From contig NCEV01000006.1 in NCBI GenBank assembly GCA_002280875.1, forward strand, positions 35,710 through 99,709: 64,000 nt of DNA, written 5' to 3'. Position 1 is the first letter of the stretch. The number at the start of each line of letters is the position of its first letter. The notes below the pieces were generated by a model, which did no database searches, was not told where the DNA came from, and saw only the letters and a program-made list of their open reading frames with translations. The translations under genes were made by a program, and so were the position numbers. Of this stretch, positions 16,461 to 23,913 are shown piece by piece. The stretch comes from Caulobacter sp. 32-67-35 (GTDB lineage Bacteria; Pseudomonadota; Alphaproteobacteria; Caulobacterales; Caulobacteraceae).

Positions 16461-18434
16461 CTAGTTTACCGGGGTCAGGCGGATGGCTCCGCCGCCGCTC
16501 GGCTCCAGTTTCAGCGTCAGGACATTGCTGGCCGAAACCACGCGAACGGCCGACTTCAGTTCGGTCGGCGCGTCGCCATCCTCGCGGATGTCGGCGCTGA
16601 ATGCGCCGGCGCCAAGGAAGGCGAGCGGGACCTTCACCGTACGGCCTTCCTCATTGGTCATGGCGCCGACCCACCAGTCGCGACCCTTGCGGCGGGCCAT
16701 GACGATGGACTGGCCGATCTGTCCCGACAGCACCCGCGTCTCGTCCCAGGTGGTGGGCGTGGCGCTGATGAAGTCCAGGCCGGCGGGCGAGGCGGCGTAG
16801 GTCACGGGGCTGTCCGACACCATCGACAGCGGGCTGTCATACACCACGTACATGGCCAGGGCCTGGCCGCGCGTCGTCTTCACCACCGGCAGGATGAACT
16901 GGCTCCTGAACGCCTGCGGCGTCACGTTGCGAAAGCCGCCGGGCGTATAGTCCATCGGCCCCAGCAGCATGCGGGTGAAGGGCAGGGTGACATTGTGGGT
17001 GGCGGTGATCCGGCTGCTCCACTTGTTGAACTCCGCGCCCATCACCCCCTCCTGGGTGACATAGTGCGGATAGGTGCGGACCAGCCCCGTGGGTCGATAG
17101 GCGCCATGCAGGTCCAGCATCAGGCGGTGCTGGCCGGTCTTGGTCAGCAGGCGGTGGTAGTAGTCGACCATGGCCTGGTCATCGCGGTCCATGAAGTCGA
17201 CCTTGATCCCCTTCACGCCCCACTTTTCATAGGTGGCCAGGGCTTCGTCCATCTGGTCGTCCAAGGCCTTCCAGTGGACCCAGATCATCACCCCGACGCC
17301 GCGTTCGGCCGCGTAGGCGACAAGGCCCGGCATGTCGATCTGCGGGATGGGGCGGGTGACGTCCGTGCCGGGCAGCACCTTGGGAGCCTGGCCCGAGCCG
17401 ACATACCAGCCGTCGTCGATCAGCATGTATTCAAGCTTGGCCTCGGCGGCGAAGTCGATGAACCGCTTCATCGTCGCGGTATCCATGGCGGGCTTGTCGG
17501 CTCCCGCGACGATGGAGCCGTTCCACCAGTCCCAGGCGGCCTTGCCGGGCTTGATCCACGCGGTGTCGGTCAGGGCGGTCGGCGGGTTGAGGCTGGTCAT
17601 CAGGTTGGACGAGATCAGGTCGCCCGGCTGGTCGCCGACCATCACCACGCGCCAGGATGACATCGTGTCGGTTCCGATCCGCGTGTGCACCGCCACCGCG
17701 CCGTCCTCCAGACGGGGCGATAGCTTGGCCCTCAGGCCGATCCCGCTGTCGCCGCGACCGGTCAGGTAAAGGCCGGCATAGTTCTTCAGGTCGGCCTCGG
17801 CGAGGGCGAAGGTCGCGCCGTGCGGTGTCTGGCAGACCACGGGCAGCTCAAGCAGGTTGTGCTCGCGAAAGCTGGAGGCCAGGACCGGATCGTATTCGCC
17901 CTCGTGCGAGGTTCCGAACCGCCCGAGATTCAGCGCCCAGCAGCGGTTGTCGCCGGCGATCTCGAAACGGGTTTCCTCGTTGCGGATCACCACGCCCGCC
18001 AGGCGCGGTTGGTCCGGTAACACGTAGCGAAAGGCCACCCCGTCGTCATAGGCGCGGGCGATCACGCGAAGCTTGCGCCCGTCCGGGCCGGCCTCGGCGA
18101 GATCGATGGTCAGTTCGTTGTAGTGATCGCGGACCAGGCGGGTCTTGCCGACCACCAGTTCATAGGTCTGGTCGACGCTGGCCGTGCTGGACCCGGTGAT
18201 CGAAAGCCCGGTCGACAGGGCGTCGCCCTTGTCGAGCAACAGGCCCAGGGCGGATGGGGCGATCAACGTCCTGCCCTTGTAGCTCACCGCGTAGCGGGCC
18301 TGGCCGCCGGTGTCCGACAGGGTGATCGACAGGGTCTTGTCCGGTGACGTCAGCACGCGATCCTCGGCCGCAGCGCCGCCGCCGACCACCGCCAGCGCCG
18401 CGCTGACCAGTAAGGTTGCCCTGAAGCCGCCCAT
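16461..18434 (-). CDS. GH97 glycoside hydrolase, retaining type (probable alpha-galactosidase)
   Basis: 657 residues from ATG 18434 (GGGAGGATTCG upstream; signal peptide MGGFRATLLVSAALAVVGGGAAA). N-terminal beta-super-sandwich to about 270, TIM barrel with ILNDDGWY-type motif (YMLIDDGWYVG), GVKGIKVDFMDRDD holding Asp413, and YVTQEGVMGAEFNKW holding Glu462, then a C-terminal domain. In GH97 the inverting SusB-type enzymes have Glu as base elsewhere, while the retaining alpha-galactosidase type uses an Asp in the KVDFM strand as nucleophile; this gene has the Asp. Galactose release outside the cytoplasm would suit the nearby galactonate operon (inference). A GntR-type operator lies at 18467-18477. 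Confidence 0.9.
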   Translation of the reverse strand: MGGFRATLLVSAALAVVGGGAAAEDRVLTSPDKTLSITLSDTGGQARYAVSYKGRTLIAPSALGLLLDKGDALSTGLSITGSSTASVDQTYELVVGKTRLVRDHYNELTIDLAEAGPDGRKLRVIARAYDDGVAFRYVLPDQPRLAGVVIRNEETRFEIAGDNRCWALNLGRFGTSHEGEYDPVLASSFREHNLLELPVVCQTPHGATFALAEADLKNYAGLYLTGRGDSGIGLRAKLSPRLEDGAVAVHTRIGTDTMSSWRVVMVGDQPGDLISSNLMTSLNPPTALTDTAWIKPGKAAWDWWNGSIVAGADKPAMDTATMKRFIDFAAEAKLEYMLIDDGWYVGSGQAPKVLPGTDVTRPIPQIDMPGLVAYAAERGVGVMIWVHWKALDDQMDEALATYEKWGVKGIKVDFMDRDDQAMVDYYHRLLTKTGQHRLMLDLHGAYRPTGLVRTYPHYVTQEGVMGAEFNKWSSRITATHNVTLPFTRMLLGPMDYTPGGFRNVTPQAFRSQFILPVVKTTRGQALAMYVVYDSPLSMVSDSPVTYAASPAGLDFISATPTTWDETRVLSGQIGQSIVMARRKGRDWWVGAMTNEEGRTVKVPLAFLGAGAFSADIREDGDAPTELKSAVRVVSASNVLTLKLEPSGGGAIRLTPVN

Positions 18435-18466
18435 CGAATCCTCCCGTGACCGTGTTTTCATTGTAT

Positions 18467-18477
18467 TTGTCAGACAA
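18467..18477. promoter_or_regulatory. GntR/FadR-type operator upstream of the GH97 gene
   Basis: TTGTCAGACAA, a perfect palindrome around a central base, fitting the FadR-subfamily consensus TNGTNNNACNA. It is 33 bp upstream of the GH97 start codon. The FadR-type regulator at 5451-6179 is a natural candidate to bind it, though I see no identical copy in front of the dehydratase operon. Confidence 0.55.
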
Positions 18478-18683
18478 TTAAACGGTCCTGGCGGCGGCGT
18501 CGAGCCTTGGGATACCGGTACCATCAACATTGCGGCGCACCTGTCGCAGGTGGACGGGCCACCTGACCCAACCGTCGGGCTCTGGCGGGTGCGGGGCAGG
18601 GGCGGCGAGAAAGCCTGGTTAGCGCGCCGTAACCAGCAACCTCCCGGCTTGCCGGATCATTCTGGGAGGCGAAGGAGCCGCCC

Positions 18684-18845
18684 GTGTGTCAGCGTCAGTA
18701 TGAGGAATGGGCCAGTCTCTGGGAGGCGCTGTTCGGCGAGCCGCCGCCCATCGCGGCGGAAATCTCGCTGACCGCCCGGATCCTGGTGGCGTGCCTGCCG
18801 TCAGCCGAACCCTATGAGCCGGGGTCTAAACCGCCAGCGTCTTGA
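18684..18845 (+). CDS. small hypothetical protein, 53 residues
   Basis: GTG 18684 with AAGGAG six bases upstream, then VCQRQYEEWASLWEALFGE... ending PASstop. The good ribosome-binding site and a plausible amphipathic composition (Trp, Glu, Leu) speak for a real small protein; no known domain. Its last 20 bases overlap the end of ohrR on the other strand. Confidence 0.5.
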   Translation: MCQRQYEEWASLWEALFGEPPPIAAEISLTARILVACLPSAEPYEPGSKPPAS

Positions 18846-19275
18846 GCCGGTCGCGCAGGGTGCCGAGGTCTTCCAGCGGCAGGTCCAGCTGGCAGAGGAT
18901 CTTCTCGGGGATCTTCGCGGCCTGGTCGCGCAGGGCCTGACCCCTGTCTGTCAGGGTGATGATCACGCGGCGCTCGTCCTGGGGATCGCGGGCGCGGGCG
19001 ATCAGCCCGCCGGCCTCCAGGCGCTTGAGCAGCGGGGTCAGGGTGCTGGAGTCGAGATCCAGCGCTTCGCCCAGGGCGCCGACCGTGCGAGGGCTCTGCT
19101 CCCACAAGACCAGCATGGCCAGATACTGCGGATAGGTCAGCCCCAGGGCGTCGAGCAGCGGGCGATACAGCCGCGTAACGCGGTTGGCCGCGCCATACAG
19201 AGCAAAGCACAGCTGACGGTCGAGGCGCAGGGCCTCGACCGGAGCGGAGACAGGCGCGGGCTTGGTCTGGCTCAT
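18826..19275 (-). CDS. ohrR: MarR-family organic-peroxide sensor OhrR
   Basis: 149 residues, winged-helix MarR fold (LGEALDLDSSTLTPLLKRLEAGGLIAR recognition region, wing DPQDERRVIITLT). The reactive Cys23 in LDRQLCFALYGA matches the sensing cysteine of OhrR, and Cys128 (KILCQL) matches the resolving cysteine of 2-Cys OhrR proteins such as that of Xanthomonas. Oxidation by organic hydroperoxides releases it from the ohr promoter. Its start overlaps the ohr stop by 4 bp, so it is co-transcribed and autoregulated. Two candidate operators lie upstream of ohr (19726-19737 and 19767-19778). Confidence 0.92.
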   Translation of the reverse strand: MSQTKPAPVSAPVEALRLDRQLCFALYGAANRVTRLYRPLLDALGLTYPQYLAMLVLWEQSPRTVGALGEALDLDSSTLTPLLKRLEAGGLIARARDPQDERRVIITLTDRGQALRDQAAKIPEKILCQLDLPLEDLGTLRDRLKTLAV

Positions 19276-19688
19276 GCGGCCTTTACGGTGATGGCGACAT
19301 CGATATTGCCGCGTGTGGCGTTCGAATAGGGACAGACCTTGTGCGCCGTCGCAACCAGGGCTTCGGCGTCGGCCTGCGACAGGCCCTGGGTTTCGACCTC
19401 CAGCGCGACTTCCAGCTTGAAGCCGACCTCGATGGGCAGAAGGCCCACGACCCCGGTCACCTGCGAGCCGGTCAGGGCGATCTTCTGCTGGCGGGCCACG
19501 TGACCCATGGCGCTCTGGAAACAGGCGGCATAGCCGGCCGCGAACAGCTGCTCGGGATTGGAACCGGTCTCCTGGCCGCCCAGGACCTTGGGCATCGACA
19601 GTTGCAGGTCCAGCAGGCCGTCGTCGCTGCGGACGTGGCCTTCGCGGCCGCCAACAACCGTGGCGCGGGCTTCATACAGAGTGCTCAT
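19272..19688 (-). CDS. ohr: organic hydroperoxide resistance protein Ohr
   Basis: 138 residues, family length. Contains the two catalytic cysteines, Cys56 in GYAACFQSAM and Cys119 in HKVCPYSNATRGN, and the NPEQLFAAGYAACF helix typical of Ohr (OsmC fold). It reduces organic and fatty-acid hydroperoxides with lipoylated proteins as the electron source. ATG 19688 has AAGGAG upstream. First gene of the ohr-ohrR operon. Confidence 0.95.
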   Translation of the reverse strand: MSTLYEARATVVGGREGHVRSDDGLLDLQLSMPKVLGGQETGSNPEQLFAAGYAACFQSAMGHVARQQKIALTGSQVTGVVGLLPIEVGFKLEVALEVETQGLSQADAEALVATAHKVCPYSNATRGNIDVAITVKAA

Positions 19689-19725
19689 GGGTCGCTCCTT
19701 GCGATGTAACAGTGAGAGCGATTTA

Positions 19726-19778
19726 ATCGTGTGCGATATAATTGCAAGAGGCGTCGCTGGAAATAGATCGTGCGCGAT
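19726..19778. promoter_or_regulatory. two ATCGTGYGCGAT repeats upstream of ohr (candidate OhrR operators)
   Basis: ATCGTGTGCGAT at 19726-19737 and ATCGTGCGCGAT at 19767-19778 are nearly identical 12-mers with palindromic ATCG...CGAT arms, 41 bp apart start to start, i.e. close to four helical turns. They flank an AT-rich stretch likely to hold the ohr promoter, suggesting cooperative OhrR binding. Confidence 0.55.
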
Positions 19779-19802
19779 CGTTTTTGTTGGAGTCTGGCCC
19801 GA

Positions 19803-20510
19803 CTAGGCCGCCCAGGCGGCCGCGAAGCGCTTGAGCAGCGAGCGAGCGGCGCTCTCGGCGTTGGAGGTCACGGCCTCCAGCCGCAGGAACAGATCGCCGG
19901 CCACATGACCGCCGCGCGCGGGCAAGCCCTGGCCCGGCAGCCGGACCAGACCGCGCGAGGCGGCCTTGGTCGAAATCCAGGCCAGGCGCGGACCCAGGGC
20001 AGTTTCCACCTCGACCCGGCCGCCTTCGGCCAGGACCCGCTTGTCGATCTTGCCCGTCAGCCACAGGTCGTCGCCGCGGATCAGCGCCTCGCGCGCCCCC
20101 TTGTGACGGACCACGAAGGTGACGCCATCGACGCGGACCTTGTCTCCCGCGCGCAAGCCCGCGGGCAGTTTCAGGCGCAGCTTGCGGCCGTCGATGGCCA
20201 GGTCCATGGCGCCGCCTTCGACGGCGGTGGCGACATCGATTTCCAGCGTCGCCTGTGCGGCTTCAGCGGCGGGCCTGGTGCAGGCCGGCGGGAAATGGAT
20301 CGCGCGGGGCGGCGGCTGGTCCTGCAGCAGACGGTAGGCGGCCAGCACTTCGCGAAACAGGGCCGCATCGCCGCCAGGACGGTCGGGGTGAGCGCGCTTG
20401 GCCGCTTCGCGATAGGCTGCGCGCAGTTCGCGCTCGCCGGCGCCGGGCGCCACGCCGAGCAGGGCGCGGGCAGCGGAAAGGGTCAGGGAAGAGGCGGGCC
20501 GTGCAGACAT
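19803..20510 (-). CDS. DnaJ-like protein (J domain plus substrate-binding C-terminal domains)
   Basis: 235 residues. The J domain (about 10-65) has the HPD motif in KRAHPDRPGGD. After a short Pro-rich link follow the beta-sheet DnaJ C-terminal domains (LEIDVATAVEGGAMDLAIDGRKLRLKLPAG; GRVEVETALGPRLAWISTKAASRGLVRLPGQG). There is no zinc-finger region and no Gly/Phe linker, so it is a CbpA-like co-chaperone for DnaK rather than DnaJ itself. It stands alone between the ohr operon and a membrane protein gene. Confidence 0.85.
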   Translation of the reverse strand: MSARPASSLTLSAARALLGVAPGAGERELRAAYREAAKRAHPDRPGGDAALFREVLAAYRLLQDQPPPRAIHFPPACTRPAAEAAQATLEIDVATAVEGGAMDLAIDGRKLRLKLPAGLRAGDKVRVDGVTFVVRHKGAREALIRGDDLWLTGKIDKRVLAEGGRVEVETALGPRLAWISTKAASRGLVRLPGQGLPARGGHVAGDLFLRLEAVTSNAESAARSLLKRFAAAWAA

Positions 20511-20559
20511 CCCGTCGACCCTGCCGGGACTTGGTCAACGCCGGGTTAAGTTAAGACTC

Positions 20560-20868
20560 TCAGCGCCGGATCAGGGCCGACGCCAGGGCGAGAAGCACAG
20601 CCATGGCGACGATGAAGACGCCGGCTGTCGCCCAGGCGGTGGGTGGCGCGGGTCGCGGGTCGGCCAGGCCGGCGAGCGCCCGACGAAGTCTGGCGCCGGC
20701 GAGCAAGACCAAAAAGGCCCCTATCATCACGCTCGGCGACAATGACAGGACCGCATCTGTCCATCCGGTGAAGGGGCGCTGGCGCACGACGTCGATCGCC
20801 AGCACGGTTCCAGCGATGATCGTCGCGCCGGTCATCTCGATCCAGGCCGCGACCAGAAGATGTCTCAT
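20560..20868 (-). CDS. small membrane protein, unknown
   Basis: 102 residues with three likely membrane segments: MTGATIIAGTVLAIDVV, SLSPSVMIGAFLVLLAGA and TAGVFIVAMAVLLALAS, and a short Arg-rich end. No family recognised. It is divergent from pdxH (start 20968) with a 99-bp gap and convergent with nothing. The sequence has normal codon use for this genome. Confidence 0.65.
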   Translation of the reverse strand: MRHLLVAAWIEMTGATIIAGTVLAIDVVRQRPFTGWTDAVLSLSPSVMIGAFLVLLAGARLRRALAGLADPRPAPPTAWATAGVFIVAMAVLLALASALIRR

Positions 20869-20967
20869 GCGGGATGTCCCTAGCTCATACGACCTATGGG
20901 TGCATTATCGGGCAAAGCGCGTCAAGCTGCTGTGGCGGCGTGGCCGGGGCGGGTCTATATCCCGCCC

Positions 20968-21633
20968 ATGACCGACGAAACCCTGATCCCCGCCTCGCCC
21001 AGCGAGGACGACTATGTCCGCCAGGTGACGCAGGCGACGCCCTTGCCCCTTCTCCCGGAAAACGATCCGTTTGCGCTGTTTTCCGAGTGGCTGGCCGAGG
21101 CCGGCAAGAAGGAGCCCAACGATCCCAACGCGGTGGCGGTGTCGACGGTCGACGCCGACGGCATGCCGGATTCGCGCATGGTGCTGCTGAAGGATTTCGA
21201 TCAGCGCGGCTTTGTCTTCTACACCAACACCCAGAGCGCCAAGGGGGTTGAGCTGAACGCCCACCCCAAGGCGGCGCTGCTGTTTCACTGGAAATCCCTG
21301 CGCCGCCAGGTGCGGATCCGCGGCCTGGTCGAGCCGGTCAGCGAGGCCGAGGCCGACGCCTATTTCGCCAGCCGCGCCCGCCACAGCCAGCTGGGCGCCT
21401 GGGCCAGCGACCAGTCGCGGCCACTACCCGATCGCCTGGCGCTCGAGAAGCGGGTCGCCGAGATGGGCCTGAAGTTTGGCCTCGGCAAGGTCCCGCGTCC
21501 GCCCCACTGGTCGGGCTATCGCGTCGTCCCGCAGGTCATGGAGTTCTGGCGCGACCGGCCCTTCCGTCTGCATGAACGACTGGTCTATGGCCGGGCCGGC
21601 GACGGCTGGACGACAACGCGGCTTTACCCCTGA
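20968..21633 (+). CDS. pdxH: pyridoxamine 5'-phosphate oxidase
   Basis: 221 residues from ATG 20968. FMN-binding split-barrel PNPOx: [19 protein letters not shown] and [23 protein letters not shown] are the FMN and substrate-binding stretches, ASDQSRPL and the C-terminal [15 protein letters not shown]...GWTTTRLYP are diagnostic for PdxH. It oxidises PNP/PMP to pyridoxal phosphate. The frame is open 24 codons earlier but family length and homologous start fit 20968. The stop abuts the convergent TetR gene (1 bp between). Confidence 0.94.
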   Translation: MTDETLIPASPSEDDYVRQVTQATPLPLLPENDPFALFSEWLAEAGKKEPNDPNAVAVSTVDADGMPDSRMVLLKDFDQRGFVFYTNTQSAKGVELNAHPKAALLFHWKSLRRQVRIRGLVEPVSEAEADAYFASRARHSQLGAWASDQSRPLPDRLALEKRVAEMGLKFGLGKVPRPPHWSGYRVVPQVMEFWRDRPFRLHERLVYGRAGDGWTTTRLYP

Positions 21634-21634
21634 G

Positions 21635-22255
21635 TCATTTGCTCGCGTAGCGCGCCAGAAAGGTTTCGACCGCATCGGCGCAGATGTGGGGCAGGGGGCG
21701 CTGGGTCAGGGTTTCGTCGCCGGTAGTGAGGCCCAGCATCAGGGTGGCCTGTTCGATCATGCCCATCAGCTGGCCGGCCGCCCAGGACGGCTTTTCGACG
21801 GTGATCTCGCCAGTTTCGATCAGATCGTTGATCACCGAGATCGCCGCACCGCCCAGTTCATCTCGGGCGCTGTGCAGGAAATACTCCGCCACATCGTCAA
21901 AGCGCCGGCGCTCGGCCGTGATCAGGCGGAACATGGCCCGCGTCAGCGGCCTGGTCAGGAAGTCTCCATAGGCTTTGGAGAAGGCCAGAAGACGCTTGCG
22001 GGCGTCGCCTCTTGTCCGGACGCTTTCGCGCACCGGGGCGGCGATGTCGTGGGCCGCTTCGCGAACAACCACCTTGAAGAGATCGGCCTTGCCGGGGAAA
22101 TAGGCATAGAGCGTCGCTGTCGAGACGTTTGCAGCCCTGGCCACAACCTCCATGCCGGCGTCGCGATAGCCTTCGCGCAGGAACTGGACCCGCGCTGCGG
22201 CCACGATTTCGCTTCTCTTGTGTTCAGCCCTCTTGAGGCCCGCGCCCATCAGCAT
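21635..22255 (-). CDS. TetR-family transcriptional regulator
   Basis: 206 residues from ATG 22255 (an in-frame TTG at 22288 is the only earlier start). The N-terminal HTH is clear: KRSEIVAAARVQFLREGYRDAGMEVVARAANVSTATLYAYFPGKADLF. The C-terminal helical domain (AefR-like: FSKAYGDFLTRPLTRAMFRLITAERRRF) binds an unknown ligand. Divergent from the phosphotransferase/P-loop fusion gene at 22399; convergent with pdxH. Its target is unknown. Confidence 0.88.
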   Translation of the reverse strand: MLMGAGLKRAEHKRSEIVAAARVQFLREGYRDAGMEVVARAANVSTATLYAYFPGKADLFKVVVREAAHDIAAPVRESVRTRGDARKRLLAFSKAYGDFLTRPLTRAMFRLITAERRRFDDVAEYFLHSARDELGGAAISVINDLIETGEITVEKPSWAAGQLMGMIEQATLMLGLTTGDETLTQRPLPHICADAVETFLARYASK

Positions 22256-22398
22256 CTTGGATAAACTCAAACCGCTACTGGGCTGCAAGTTAATCGGGTA
22301 TTTCGAATCGACGCAAGTCAGGGGCGAGGACTTCGCGACCGGATTCGGTTATGGGACCCCGGCGCAGGGTTTCGAGCGCGACTTGACAGGATTTGGGC

Positions 22399-23898
22399 GT
22401 GAACAAGGACGCTGAGAGTGCGCGCGAGCAGGAGGTGGCCGCCTGGTTCGCCGACCGCGCCGAAAACACCATCGAGACCTCATGCGCCCGGGTGTTCCTG
22501 ATCGGCGACGCCGCCTTCAAGGTGAAGCGACCGGTTGATTTCGGCTTTCTGGACTATTCCACCCTGGAGTTGCGGCGATGGGCGCTGGAGCGGGAGCTGA
22601 CCTTCAACCGCGCCGCCGCGCCGGACATCTATCGCACCGTTCGGCGACTGACCCGTGACGCCCAGGGCGGCCTTGAGGTCGATGGCGAGGGCGAGGTCGT
22701 TGAATATGCTCTGGAGATGCGCCGCTTTGACGAGCAGGGCGTTCTGGCCACACAGCCCTGGGCGATCGACGATGCGCTGGAAGACTCGCTGGGTCGCACC
22801 GTGGCGCGTTTCCACGCCGGGGCCACCCTGCGGCCGCAGGGCGGGGGCGTCCACGCCCTGGGCTACACAATCCGCTCAAACGCCAATCTGCTGCGAGGCC
22901 TGGCGCCGCGTCTGGGCAGCCTGGCGGTCGAGCGCCTGATCGCCGAGACGGATCTGGCGCTCGACCGCCTCGGCCCCCTGCTGGACGCCCGCGCGGCGGA
23001 GGGCTTTGCCCGCCACTGTCATGGCGACCTGCATCTGGGCAATATCCTGATCGAGAACGGTCAGCCGATCCTGTTTGACTGCATCGAGTTCAACGACACC
23101 CTGTCGGACATCGACATCCAGTACGATCTGGCGTTCCTGCTGATGGACCTGGATTTCCGCCGTCGTCGCGACGCGGCTGGCCGGGTTTTGAACGCCTATC
23201 TCGACGAGGCTGCCCGGGCGTTCGGCGCCGGCCTGTGGTCAGGGCTGGCCGCCCTGCCGCTGATGCTGTCGGTGCGCGCGGCCGTTCGCACCCACGTCTG
23301 GGCCTATACGGGCGACGACGAGGCGGCGCGGGCCTATCTGGCCACGGCTCTGGAGCATCTGGCCCCGCGCCCCGTCAGCCTGGTGGCGACTGGCGGCCTG
23401 TCGGGCTCGGGCAAATCGACCTTCGCCCGGGTCTGCGCGCCGGGCCTGGGCTCGGCGCCGGGCGCGGTGGTTCTGCGCACCGACGAGATCCGCAAGCGCC
23501 TGTGGGGCGTGCCCTCGCTGCAGCGCCTGCCGCGCGAGGCCTATACGCCGGAGATGAGCGTCCGGGTCTATGACCAGCTGTTCGATGATGCAGCCCTGGC
23601 CCTGAAGGCGGGTCGTTCGGTGGTGCTGGACGCGGTGTTCATGAAGCCGGAGGAGCGCGCGCGCGCCGAGGCCCTGGCCGCCGCGGCCGATGTGGCCTTT
23701 CAGGGGGTCTGGCTGGAAGCCCCGCCCGAGGTGCTGCGCGCCCGCGTCGCCGCCCGGGTCAATGACGCCTCGGACGCCGACGTCGCCGTGCTGGAAACCC
23801 AGCTGACCCGCGAGACCGGCGAGATCGCCTGGCGCAGGGTCGACACGGTCAGCGCCTTTGAGGACGAGGCGCGGACCCTGGCGGAGACTTTGGGCTAG
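22399..23898 (+). CDS. two-domain protein: aminoglycoside-phosphotransferase-like plus P-loop kinase
   Basis: 499 residues. Start: GTG 22399 has AGGA at good spacing; the in-frame TTG at 22393 lies almost on the SD. The N-terminal two thirds is an APH/choline-kinase-like fold with the catalytic loop HCHGDLHLGNIL and the metal-binding LFDCIEFND. The C-terminal third has a Walker A (GGLSGSGKSTFAR, about residue 335), a DEIRK substrate motif and a zeta-toxin/Zeta-kinase-like layout (VVLDAVFMKPEERARAEAL). This arrangement is a known conserved but uncharacterised family (COG2187 joined to COG0645). It probably phosphorylates a small molecule; a role in antibiotic resistance should not be assumed. 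Confidence 0.85.
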   Translation: MNKDAESAREQEVAAWFADRAENTIETSCARVFLIGDAAFKVKRPVDFGFLDYSTLELRRWALERELTFNRAAAPDIYRTVRRLTRDAQGGLEVDGEGEVVEYALEMRRFDEQGVLATQPWAIDDALEDSLGRTVARFHAGATLRPQGGGVHALGYTIRSNANLLRGLAPRLGSLAVERLIAETDLALDRLGPLLDARAAEGFARHCHGDLHLGNILIENGQPILFDCIEFNDTLSDIDIQYDLAFLLMDLDFRRRRDAAGRVLNAYLDEAARAFGAGLWSGLAALPLMLSVRAAVRTHVWAYTGDDEAARAYLATALEHLAPRPVSLVATGGLSGSGKSTFARVCAPGLGSAPGAVVLRTDEIRKRLWGVPSLQRLPREAYTPEMSVRVYDQLFDDAALALKAGRSVVLDAVFMKPEERARAEALAAAADVAFQGVWLEAPPEVLRARVAARVNDASDADVAVLETQLTRETGEIAWRRVDTVSAFEDEARTLAETLG

Positions 23899-23913
23899 GG
23901 GCCAGGAAATACT

